Below are positions 1-7,344 of a stretch of 64,000 nucleotides of DNA, one piece after another. A model generated the notes under the pieces. That model did not search any database and was not told where the DNA came from. It saw only the letters and a list, made by a program, of their open reading frames with translations. A program made the position numbers and the translations under genes. Every line of letters starts with the position of its first letter. Position 1 is the stretch's first letter. This DNA comes from Verrucomicrobiota bacterium. GTDB lineage: Bacteria > Verrucomicrobiota > Lentisphaeria > JABSQK01 > JAJFLO01. Location of the stretch: NCBI GenBank assembly GCA_021772675.1, contig JAJFLO010000169.1:1-64000 (forward strand), in the 5' to 3' direction.

Positions 1-322
1 TGCAGAGTAATGGAGTTTTTTTCTGGCTTGAGAGAATGCACTGTCAGTGACCTCCAGGTCAGACATTTGATTGCCTTTTATCTGCTTGAAGAATTTTTCT
101 AATTCATTTTGGTTTGATGATCGGAGTAGATTGATCATAAAGGTAAAGAGAGTGGCAAAATCTAACGGCGACTTTCTGGTAAAGTCAGCAGGTGAGTATT
201 TATGGCGATCGATAAAATCTTTTGACGTAATAGAATTTTTTACTATATTAATTATATTGGCACAGAAATCGCTCATCATTTTGCGTGCCAACATTAACCT
301 TTTCGATGTATTTTTTTACCAT
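1..322 (-). mobile_element. IS4-family transposase, N-terminal part, cut by window edge
   Basis: Reading leftward from an ATG at 279, 93 codons stay open to base 1. The product has the N-terminal signature of IS4-family DDE transposases: DFTRKSPLDFATLFTFMINL, then NELEKFFK, then VTDSAFSQARKKL. The catalytic domain would lie outside the window. A better start is the ATG at 322, which follows an AAAGGAGAG ribosome site. That frame runs through a 7-A tract and ends after 24 codons; it joins the transposase frame only if one A is dropped. So the copy is frameshifted, carries a base-call error in the homopolymer, or starts at 279. Element ends are not identified. Family assignment is from recognised motifs. 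Confidence 0.8.
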
Positions 323-1037
323 TTTTCTCTCCTTTTTTATAATAAGTTTGTAGGTATTTCTTTTACAATAAATCATGCCATAATATATCACATAATGTAT
401 TTTTATTCAAGGGATTATGGAATGTTAAATTTTTCAAAATCCCCCCTTTTGAACTTGACTTTTTCACAATGGCTTAACTTAACGACATTGCCAGTAACCC
501 TGCATCGCATAAGGAATTCCTTTCAAGCATTTTTATGTGAAGGAAGAAGCGATTCCTTATTAGTAAAACCAGTATTGAACCGGTTTTTTATAAGCGTTAC
601 AGTTCTATTCACCATTACCTTTTGCACTGAAAGCTCATACGGATTAACTCCTGCGTTAATTAATAAGGCTGAATTGCTGCAAAAAACAAGAAAATTCGGA
701 AGAAAATTATATTTATTGAATGTGGGAAGAAGGAATTAATGAATAATGTTTTATGGGAAATCTACCCTTGTGACGATAATTATTTACTTAAGTTTTACAG
801 TTCATTATCCAGAATAAAGCCTTTTTCAAGAGAGGAAGAAAATATAACAACAAAAGAACGCAGCCTTACATATGGGAATTCTGTGTCTTCTGGTCAGGCT
901 CATAGTCAGTGAATAGGCTGTAGAACGAGTTCTTTCCCCAGATAGTGACATCACATCTTTGGCATTTAGATCCGCAATCATTGCTCAACTAATGACAATG
1001 CCTCTACCTGACAATAAGAGGCCCTTTTATTTCTGGC
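323..1037. other. Gene-poor decayed stretch with two small unassigned frames
   Basis: No recognisable gene. Two short frames are worth noting on the + strand. One runs from an ATG at 422 to a stop at 737-739 (105 codons, one hydrophobic patch). The second, 57 codons at 739-912, starts at an ATG overlapping that stop (TAATG) after a GAAGAAGG ribosome site. Neither product resembles a family I recognise. The larger frame that opens at 71 runs antisense over the IS4 fragment and is unlikely to be real as a whole. The stretch lies between two broken genes and probably consists of gene debris. Confidence 0.4.
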
Positions 1038-1757
1038 ATGTCAGTCCCAAATTTTGGGGAGAAGATGTCACTAATCCTGGTTAGCTTTTCGTTGCCTTTC
1101 GTTGTTGCTGAAGTTGTCCTGCGTTCGCTATTCCCATTGAATCCTTATCTTATGGAATTGAAAATTGTTGTTTTTGGTTCCATGGGTAAAAAGAAAATTG
1201 AGTTTGTTGCAATAATTTGTCAGGCAATCATCCGAAATAAGTCAGATGTTTTGTTTGTTATCGCCCCGCGCAATCCAGTGGAACCCTATCTGGAGACTAT
1301 AGTCACAATTTGTAACGAAAAAGGGATGCCATGGCATAAAATGAGTCAAGGGTGTGATAGAAAACCGACTCTGGACATTTTGATTTACAATGGATTTGGA
1401 AAACTACCTTCAATTTATGCTATCTCGGATATTATTCTGATCGGCGACAGCTTCATCAGAGATGGGGAGATCGGACACAATTTTATGGAAGGCTATGCAC
1501 TGGGAAAGCCCGTTGTTTTTGGAGAAGCAATGAACGCTACGCAGCCCTATGCAGATATGGCAATCGAAAGAGGCACCCCCATCAAAATTAGCCGAACAAA
1601 GAAGTTAATCTATACCTTGCCTGAATTGTTGCAGAATGAGGTGTATAGAGGAAAAATGGGAAGGCAGGGTAAACAATTCTATGATTAATTGTACGAGAAA
1701 AGGAGTGCTGCAAAAAATGTAGCCCAGGAAATATATAAATACCTCTCAAAATGTTAA
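1038..1757 (+). pseudogene. Broken KDO-transferase-like (WaaA C-terminal domain) gene
   Basis: Residues from about 39 on match the C-terminal GT-B domain of 3-deoxy-D-manno-octulosonic acid transferase: IVVFGSMG (usually GSTH), LFVIAPRNP (usually APRHPER), YAISDIILIGDSF, IGHNFMEGYALGKPVVFG. The family's GGS..GGHN loop is degraded. A TAA at 1686-1688 interrupts the frame. Beyond it the same frame continues for 22 codons (AKNVAQEIYKYL) to a stop at 1755-1757, matching the helix that normally ends WaaA. The N-terminal acceptor domain is missing. The first 38 residues instead form a hydrophobic segment (LPFVVAEVVLRSLFP) unlike WaaA. The gene is therefore a truncated, chimeric and nonsense-interrupted relic. 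Confidence 0.65.
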
Positions 1758-1784
1758 TGCATAAAAATCGTAAAATACTTATCA

Positions 1785-2684
1785 ATGCCTACTTACATCT
1801 ACACTGCCTACGGGTTAAACATTCATTCACAAATCCCTCTTCCGGAACTTTTGCCTGCCCGGAATGGACAGGCTGATATCTCCATTTGCTATGGGGAGGC
1901 GCCAGCTTCCCTGCCCAATTCATCGAGTCGATGTGGTATCTGGGAGGCTGTGCCGGGGAAGTTTTTGCTGGACGTCGCTCAGATCGCCAGATATTTCATT
2001 ATCGACGGTCGGGAAATCCGGGTCGAGCGCGCAGAAGGGAGTACCGATGACGAGGTGCGCGCTTTTTTGCTGGGCTCAGCGCTGGCAGCGCTGCTGCAAC
2101 AACGGGATATTCTGACCCTGCACGCCAGCGCCATCGAAACGGACCACGGAGCTGTGTTATTTCTGGGACGTTCCGGCAGTGGTAAATCGACATTGTTAAC
2201 CTCTTTGGTACAACGGGGCTATGCCATGCTGGCTGATGACGTCACAGGGATTACTCTGGATAAAAATGGCCTCCCGCAAGCACTGCCTGCCTTCCCATGC
2301 GCACGCCTATGGGCCGATGTAACCGACAAACTTCACTACGCCGATCGGGTGCTGCAACGCGTGCGTGCAGAGTTGGAAAAATACCGTCTGCCGATTGACC
2401 ATTTTTGTAACGATTTGCGTCCTGTTCATGCTACGTATGTGCTCTCAAGCTACAATCAGAGGCATATCGAATTGGAAACAGTAGAAAGTGTAGACCGATT
2501 CATGTGGCTATACAAATATACCTATCGCATGAGATTCTTGCGCGGACTTGAACTGGAATCGACCCATTTTAAGTCCGCTACAGAGGTAGCCAGACAGGTG
2601 AAGATGACCCTTGTGAAACGGCCGATACATCCATTTCTGCTGGATGAATTAGTTGATCTAGTGGAGCAAGATATTCTAGACTAA
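1785..2684 (+). CDS. HPr-kinase-like P-loop protein of a peptide-modification cluster
   Basis: The 299-residue protein has a weak N-terminal domain (1-105) and an HPr kinase/phosphorylase C-terminal-like ATPase fold. The Walker A loop is GRSGSGKST at 128-136. It is preceded by LTLHASAIE (H113), as in HprK relatives, and followed by an acidic LADD at 149-152. It lacks the full HprK N-terminal domain, so it is not expected to act on HPr. Relatives occur beside PqqD-like proteins and B2 proteases in ribosomal-peptide clusters, where some phosphorylate the peptide; that role here is inference. It lies 238 bp before the sulfotransferase on the same strand. Base composition is clearly more GC-rich than flanking genes, suggesting transfer. 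No strong ribosome site precedes the ATG. Confidence 0.75.
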   Translation: MPTYIYTAYGLNIHSQIPLPELLPARNGQADISICYGEAPASLPNSSSRCGIWEAVPGKFLLDVAQIARYFIIDGREIRVERAEGSTDDEVRAFLLGSALAALLQQRDILTLHASAIETDHGAVLFLGRSGSGKSTLLTSLVQRGYAMLADDVTGITLDKNGLPQALPAFPCARLWADVTDKLHYADRVLQRVRAELEKYRLPIDHFCNDLRPVHATYVLSSYNQRHIELETVESVDRFMWLYKYTYRMRFLRGLELESTHFKSATEVARQVKMTLVKRPIHPFLLDELVDLVEQDILD

Positions 2685-2922
2685 AAGGACTCGCATCAAT
2701 CTTCATTCTTATCACAACATTTAATTTTGGCTTTTATGTCTAGAAAATTCATGGAGTACGGGTAGATTCACTCCGCCAAACATAGTGAGACTAAAGAGAC
2801 CACGTTCGAAATTATTCACAGAATCTGCGCAATAAATAGAATTTTCTGCCAAAGGACGAATTTTCGTTTCATTACAAAACAAGTTTAGTTAATAATTTAG
2901 CATAACCCCCTATAAATCCCTA

Positions 2923-3786
2923 ATGTCCATTATTTGGTTAGCTTCTTATCCAAAATCCGGCAATACCTGGCTGCGTGCTTTTTTGACCAATTACCTTCGC
3001 GAAGGAGAGGAGCCGGCTAACTTCAACGAACTGATCGGAAAACTAATCGCTGCAGATCGAAATCTGTTTGATGACTATATTGGGCTTGAGTCATCTGATA
3101 TGACACGAGACGAGATCACGCGACATCGGCCGTTGTTCTACGAGCTGCTGGCCGCTGACTGTAAAAAGCCCTTTTTCATCAAAGTTCATGACGCGTACAC
3201 CGTTGACAGGGACGGACAAGCGCTCTTTCCAAAGCAGGCGACGACCGGGGTGATCTACATAATCCGCAACCCGCTTGACGTGGCTGTTTCATATGCACAC
3301 CATGAAAATAAATCTATGGACCACATTGTAAACCGGATGAATAGTGACGATTATGCCATGCTGGAGAAACCGAATACTCTTTATGCTGAATTTCCACAAG
3401 AGTTGCAGTCCTGGAGCAGTCATGTGCGCAGTTGGGTGGACGAACCCAATCAAAACGTACATGTCGTGCGTTATGAGGACATGCTGCAGCAACCAACCGC
3501 CATCTTCACTGAAGTTGTCGGTTTTTCCGGGCTGACGCTGGATACCACCTGCATCCAAAAAGCCATTGATTTTTCTTGCTTTAAATGCCTACAGAACCAG
3601 GAAGCAATCCAGGGGTTTGCCGAAAAGCAGCCTACAGCGCAATCCTTCTTTCGCCAGGGCGCAGCTGGATCCTGGCGGGAGCGTCTGACACGGAGTCAGG
3701 TTCGGCAGCTAGTCAATGCTCACCGTCCTGTGATGGATCGGTTTGGTTATCTGCTAGAGGCGGAAGCATTCTTACGTCGTTTATGA
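2923..3786 (+). CDS. PAPS-dependent sulfotransferase domain protein
   Basis: This 287-residue cytosolic-type sulfotransferase would move a sulfuryl group from PAPS to a hydroxyl or amine. The 5'-phosphosulfate loop is SYPKSGNTWLRAF near residues 8-20. The 3'-phosphate-binding segment is YIIRNPLDVAVSYAHH (about 110-126). The C-terminal RQGAAGSWRERLT corresponds to the family's KGxxGxWkxxfT motif, so the domain looks complete and intact. Its place between the HPr-kinase-like gene and a PqqD gene suggests a peptide or small-molecule substrate in a modification pathway; the substrate cannot be read from sequence. Like its upstream neighbour it is GC-richer than the genome around it. A truncated family A repeat begins 14 bp after the stop. 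Confidence 0.85.
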   Translation: MSIIWLASYPKSGNTWLRAFLTNYLREGEEPANFNELIGKLIAADRNLFDDYIGLESSDMTRDEITRHRPLFYELLAADCKKPFFIKVHDAYTVDRDGQALFPKQATTGVIYIIRNPLDVAVSYAHHENKSMDHIVNRMNSDDYAMLEKPNTLYAEFPQELQSWSSHVRSWVDEPNQNVHVVRYEDMLQQPTAIFTEVVGFSGLTLDTTCIQKAIDFSCFKCLQNQEAIQGFAEKQPTAQSFFRQGAAGSWRERLTRSQVRQLVNAHRPVMDRFGYLLEAEAFLRRL

Positions 3787-3800
3787 CATACTGAACACCA

Positions 3801-3916
3801 ACCTGATTAATTCATCCGGCATCTACTGCGTGTGCATATCTCACTTCATATAAGCGAATTATGAAGAACCCAAAGGCTTGAAATAGTTCACTATTCTTTT
3901 ACCTTCGAAACCTCAA
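3801..3916 (+). repeat. Family A palindromic element, truncated copy
   Basis: The left two thirds of a family A element, closely matching the copy at 37782-37964 (CCTGATTAATTCATCCGGC, then the central AATAGTTCACTATT palindrome, then CCTTCGAAACCT). The right terminal repeat is missing; the sequence becomes unrelated after about 3916. Confidence 0.8.
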
Positions 3917-4082
3917 AAAGTTTGAATTTTATAGGAGTAAGCTTGTTCTACTGTCCAATAGAACCACACTGGGAAACTTGATAAATTTTGAATATAGGAT
4001 GTCGAATTTTCCTATGAGTTTAATCTTTCTTTTTTCAGCATCCTCTGTTCGTCATTTATAATTCAATTTTAAAGAAGACGTT

Positions 4083-4364
4083 ATGGCTATACAACTTGAA
4101 ACTATTGTCGCCCGAAATGATTCGATAATGTTTAGTTATCTGGATAATAAATTACTGATGATGAGTATCGATAAAGGGGAATATTACAGCCTTGATGCCA
4201 TTGGTGCGAATATCTGGACTATGCTCGAAAAGCCGGCCTCTGTTGCTGAGTTGTGTGACATGTTTGTGACTGAGTTCGATGTCGGGCTGGAAACGTGCCG
4301 GCAGGATGTGTTGGCCTTTATGTATGAGATGTATGCGTTAGAGGTGATTACGATTAAGTCGTGA
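4083..4364 (+). CDS. PqqD-family RiPP recognition element protein
   Basis: A 93-residue stand-alone PqqD-like protein. PqqD folds (RiPP recognition elements) bind the leader of a ribosomally made peptide and present it to modifying enzymes. The family pattern is present: a beta segment LLMMSIDKGEYYSLDAIGANIW, then helices with MLEKPASVAELCDMFVTEFDV and a terminal helix ending in LEVITI. The sequence is collinear with the PqqD-like protein encoded divergently at 4637-4936, so the two are paralogues. It follows the sulfotransferase in the same direction. AAAGAAGACG before the ATG is a weak ribosome site. Confidence 0.85.
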   Translation: MAIQLETIVARNDSIMFSYLDNKLLMMSIDKGEYYSLDAIGANIWTMLEKPASVAELCDMFVTEFDVGLETCRQDVLAFMYEMYALEVITIKS

Positions 4365-4636
4365 TTTAGCATTTGGCGCTTGATAGCGTCTTGCTAGAAG
4401 CACGTCGGGAACGCTATGTCTACAGCAGAAAGGAAGCTGCACCATCAAAACCGAAGAAAAGAAAAGTTGAATTCCTTTCTGACAGGGAAAAAGGTCTCGG
4501 TCTATTTTTTTCGACTATAGGGGGCTACTGATGCCTATAATGCGTCAGTGCGACCCTCTCGCACGGGGATACATTATGTCACTCCCACTGAGTTAAAGTA
4601 TTAATGACATTGAGCTCTAATTGGAAGTTTGTTTCC
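4365..4636. other. Intergenic stretch with an unassigned 54-codon open frame
   Basis: Between two convergent PqqD genes. A + strand frame is open from 4370 to a stop at 4529-4531. Its product is rich in charged residues (SRKEAAPSKPKKRKVEFLS) but has no ATG and no family I recognise. It may be the tail of a deleted gene. No peptide precursor with a plausible leader is visible here. Confidence 0.3.
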
Positions 4637-4936
4637 TTAATTTTCGTTTTTTACAGTAATTATATTTTCCTTTAACAAATCATTGAGAAATGTTAAAACA
4701 TCACTTTCACATTGCTTTCTGTCGACTTCGAATTCTTCGAGAAGAACAACGCAAAGTTCTGATATTTCATGCGAATTTTCAAGTAACTCCCAAATACGGG
4801 TGCCGATTTTGTCTATGCCGTAATATTTCCCATTTTCAATACTCATCATGACCGTTTCACCATCCATTTCACTGCTTATTAATTCAGGATTACGTTCAAC
4901 GGTACTGGCTAATGCCAGTTTTTCTGATTCTTTCAT
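4637..4936 (-). CDS. PqqD-family RiPP recognition element protein (second copy)
   Basis: A 99-residue PqqD-like carrier on the opposite strand from the first. It shares the order VMMSIENGKYYGIDKIGTRI, then WELLENSHEISELCVVLLEEFEVD, then a final helix ending NIITVKNEN. This is the expected small winged-helix arrangement for binding a leader peptide. AGAGGATAAA lies upstream of the ATG as a ribosome site. It is oriented with the GNAT and B2-type genes further right, so one PqqD serves each half of the island. Two PqqD copies could mean two precursor types, or one fold-back duplication; the sequence does not decide. No precursor is encoded in the 173 bp between this gene and the GNAT gene. Confidence 0.85.
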   Translation of the reverse strand: MKESEKLALASTVERNPELISSEMDGETVMMSIENGKYYGIDKIGTRIWELLENSHEISELCVVLLEEFEVDRKQCESDVLTFLNDLLKENIITVKNEN

Positions 4937-5109
4937 AATATTTTATCCTCTTGTCGTTAAAGGTTAAATTAGCGCCGAACATTTATTTTGAACTGCACGA
5001 TTTTTTAGACACATATAATATTACTGTAAAACCTAATCTAATGCATGAAACACTATAGATTTATCTCAACATTACTGCTACCCCCGGCAGTCTCCAATTT
5101 CAAATTTTC

Positions 5110-5586
5110 TTACTCATTCCTATCGGGTAATCGCTCCATATAATAGTTTACAACCTGGTTGTCAATGGTAACAAAGCCTAGTTTTTCATAGAGTTTCAAT
5201 GCCGGGTTATTCACCTCGACATGGATGCGAACAGGTAGATTGGCTTTATCAGCTTCCGTAAATATAGTTTTTAACAATGATGAACCAAAGCCGTGATTAC
5301 GATAAACAGCCAACAACGCAATATCAATAATTCGAATTTCATCGTCACGGCGGTCCACATACAATCTGCCGATATCCACGTCATCATGAACAATAATATT
5401 GAAACTGGCATCGGAGAACTGCCCCTGGTATTGACGATATTGAGCATTAAACTGCATATCGATAAAATTCTGTTTCTCAGTTTCGCTCAAATCGAACATC
5501 TGCATTTCAGCTTCCCGTGTACTTGCATATACCGCTCTCAGAAACGGCATATCTTTCTTAAAATCTATTGAACGTAGACTTAACAT
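5110..5586 (-). CDS. GNAT-family N-acetyltransferase
   Basis: This 158-residue acetyltransferase would move acetyl from acetyl-CoA to an amine. The N-terminal half contains VYASTREAEM and a long helix FIDMQFNAQYRQYQGQF. The core is GRLYVDRRDDEIRIIDIALL, then the CoA pyrophosphate loop VYRNHGFGSSLL (R/QxxGxG pattern), then NPALKLYEKLGFV, the usual end of the fold. This sub-type, with YVDRR...IRIIDIAL, is commonly annotated beside other biosynthetic genes. It sits between a PqqD gene and the B2-type gene on the same strand, so a peptide-tailoring role is plausible but unproven. A full family A repeat separates it from the B2 gene. Confidence 0.85.
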   Translation of the reverse strand: MLSLRSIDFKKDMPFLRAVYASTREAEMQMFDLSETEKQNFIDMQFNAQYRQYQGQFSDASFNIIVHDDVDIGRLYVDRRDDEIRIIDIALLAVYRNHGFGSSLLKTIFTEADKANLPVRIHVEVNNPALKLYEKLGFVTIDNQVVNYYMERLPDRNE

Positions 5587-5616
5587 AAAAACTTATCGAA
5601 TTTGATCTCTGGGTTA

Positions 5617-5799
5617 TAGCCTGATTAATTCATGCGGTTTCTACTGTGAGCATATATCTTGTCTCATTTCAAATAGTTACGGAGAACCTCAGACCTCGAA
5701 ATAGTTCACTATTTCTGCATCCTCCGAACCATCATAACTCATTAATTTGAAGTCAAACTAAGTACTCTCGCGACGTAATCGCATGAATTAATCAGGCTA
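5617..5799 (+). repeat. Family A palindromic element, full copy
   Basis: About 183 bp with terminal inverted repeats: the left end reads TAGCCTGATTAATTCATGCG and the right end CGCATGAATTAATCAGGCTA. A central AATAGTTCACTATT palindrome and complementary inner arms would let a transcript fold into one long hairpin. It lies between two same-strand genes, and its right end supplies the stop codon of the B2-type gene. Confidence 0.9.
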
Positions 5800-6333
5800 A
5801 AGTCCGACAGACTGCTGGGCGTGGTCAATTTCCTCTGGGTATGGTTGTTTACTTTCCCACGCAAATGTTGAAACAACGGTAAATTTATTTTTACCACGAA
5901 ATCCTGTGATAAAGACATCACCACTTCTCACCCATGCATGGGCGATCAGCTCTTTTTCATCATCCTTAGCGACACCAAGATACACAGTGTTCTGAATTCC
6001 CCTTTTCTTTAACATACGGTTAACAGCAAGAGCCTGTACCAGACATTTACAGTTCCACGGTAAATACCAGCTTGTCAATCGGATGTAATATCCCAGATTA
6101 CGTACCAGTTGACGCTGGTGATCGTGTTGTTCATTAGGGGTTTCGTGCATGTATTTTCCTAAAGATGGGGCAATCCAACGAAACGGAAGTAAGATTAATA
6201 TCCGTGATACAAACAATCCTGAAATTGATTCTAATACTATAAATTTGTCTGTAGTGGAAAGCTGTAAAAAATTAAGTGGTGCTCTTATAAACCTGCGTAA
6301 AATACCGATCATTTTAAGACATTGAAAGGACAA
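5797..6333 (-). CDS. Lasso-peptide B2-type transglutaminase-like peptidase
   Basis: A 178-residue protein of the B2 (PF13471, transglutaminase core) family, which removes leader peptides in lasso-peptide pathways. The triad is visible: Cys97 in SWYLPWNCKCLVQALAVNRM, His132 in LIAHAWV, and Asp139 after a short turn. The N-terminal region has the usual hydrophobic helix (ISGLFVSRILILLPF). The ATG at 6312 is an alternative start. A complete lasso system also needs an asparagine-synthetase-like cyclase and a precursor; neither is in the window. The last eight residues (HAQQSVGL) come from the tip of a family B repeat and the TAG stop from a family A repeat end, so the native C-terminus was replaced. 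The catalytic part is intact. Confidence 0.85.
   Translation of the reverse strand: MSFQCLKMIGILRRFIRAPLNFLQLSTTDKFIVLESISGLFVSRILILLPFRWIAPSLGKYMHETPNEQHDHQRQLVRNLGYYIRLTSWYLPWNCKCLVQALAVNRMLKKRGIQNTVYLGVAKDDEKELIAHAWVRSGDVFITGFRGKNKFTVVSTFAWESKQPYPEEIDHAQQSVGL
5801..5820 (+). repeat. Family B repeat, right tip only
   Basis: AGTCCGACAGACTGCTGGGC matches the right end of the full family B element at 24382-24549 (AAAGTCCGACAGACTGCTAG). It directly abuts the family A element and is translated as the C-terminus of the B2-type protein. Confidence 0.75.
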
Positions 6334-6419
6334 GAGTTTAAGTTAATACCTGAATCCGTGACGAGAAGTATAAAACCAGTTTCCGAATAGGCATTGCATT
6401 TTTTAGTGATGATCTTATT

Positions 6420-7337
6420 TCAATCTGCTACCAACTTAGCCAATACCGCTTTTTGTACGTGAAGGCGGTTCTCTGCTTCATCCCAGATGATGGAACGAGG
6501 ACCGTCGAGAACATCTGAGGTGATCTCCTGACCTCGTTTGGCAGGTAAACAATGCATTATTTTTACACCGGATGACGCAGATTTAACAATCTGATTATTG
6601 ACCTGATAAGGCATTAACAACTTTTCCCTTTCTTCCACTTCGCTTTCAAACCCCATGCTAACCCAGACATCGGTATAAATATAATCAACATCTTTAACAG
6701 CCTGGTGTGGATCATCTGTGACAATAACCACTCCTTTTCCAGACAGTGATTCTGTAAAAGATAGGTCAGGTTGAAATCTTGAAGGAGCACCGATTCTCAA
6801 TTCAATACCGGCTAATTTCGCCGCGACTGCCCACGAATATGCCATATTACTGGCCCCATCTCCCAAGTACGCCACCTTTATACCCTCAAGTCTACCGGAA
6901 TTTACCTTTATGGTAAGCAGATCGGCAAGTAACTGGCAGGGATGAAATTTATCCGTCAATGCGTTAATCACCGGGATCGTAGAATGTTGAGCGTACTCAA
7001 CGAGACTTTCATGCTTATGTGTCCTTATCACAACGGCGTGAATATATCGATTCAAAACCTTCGCTGTGTCGGACATGGATTCACCTCGTCCAAGCTGAAG
7101 ATCATTATGATCCAAAAATAATGAATTCCCCCCAAGTTCATAAATACCAGCCTGGAATGATACCCGGGTCCTCGTGGATGCCTTTGAAAAAATCATGGCA
7201 ATGGTTTTACCCACCAATAGTTTATTCCTGTCAATATTCGAGCGTTCAATTTTTAACTGAGCCGCAAAGGTCAATAGGTCTTCCAACTCGTCTTCAGTAA
7301 AATCCTGAAGTGAAAGTATATGTTTAGGTTTTATCAT
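6420..7337 (-). CDS. argF: Ornithine carbamoyltransferase
   Basis: ArgF joins carbamoyl phosphate to ornithine to make citrulline in arginine synthesis. At 305 residues it has family length. The carbamoyl-phosphate loop STRTR is at 54-58 and HPCQ at 132-135. The ornithine-side SMG loop is near 227-229 and HCLP, with the reactive cysteine, at 262-265. SMG and HCLP favour ornithine over aspartate or N-acetylornithine substrates. It is the last gene of an argB-argD-argF block on the minus strand, with 7 bp between argD and argF, so co-transcription is expected. All key residues are present. Confidence 0.96.
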   Translation of the reverse strand: MIKPKHILSLQDFTEDELEDLLTFAAQLKIERSNIDRNKLLVGKTIAMIFSKASTRTRVSFQAGIYELGGNSLFLDHNDLQLGRGESMSDTAKVLNRYIHAVVIRTHKHESLVEYAQHSTIPVINALTDKFHPCQLLADLLTIKVNSGRLEGIKVAYLGDGASNMAYSWAVAAKLAGIELRIGAPSRFQPDLSFTESLSGKGVVIVTDDPHQAVKDVDYIYTDVWVSMGFESEVEEREKLLMPYQVNNQIVKSASSGVKIMHCLPAKRGQEITSDVLDGPRSIIWDEAENRLHVQKAVLAKLVAD

Positions 7338-7344
7338 GACGAAT

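Noticed and set aside
71-739. 222-codon + strand frame at the left edge
   Set aside because: Its first third is antisense to a clear IS4 transposase frame and the product has no family features.
4417-4521. 34-codon frame considered as a peptide precursor between the PqqD genes
   Set aside because: No ribosome site, no leader-like N-terminus and no hydrophobic or repeat core; highly basic composition looks random.
4937-5109. Gap searched for a RiPP precursor on both strands
   Set aside because: Only frames of fewer than about ten codons start with ATG here.
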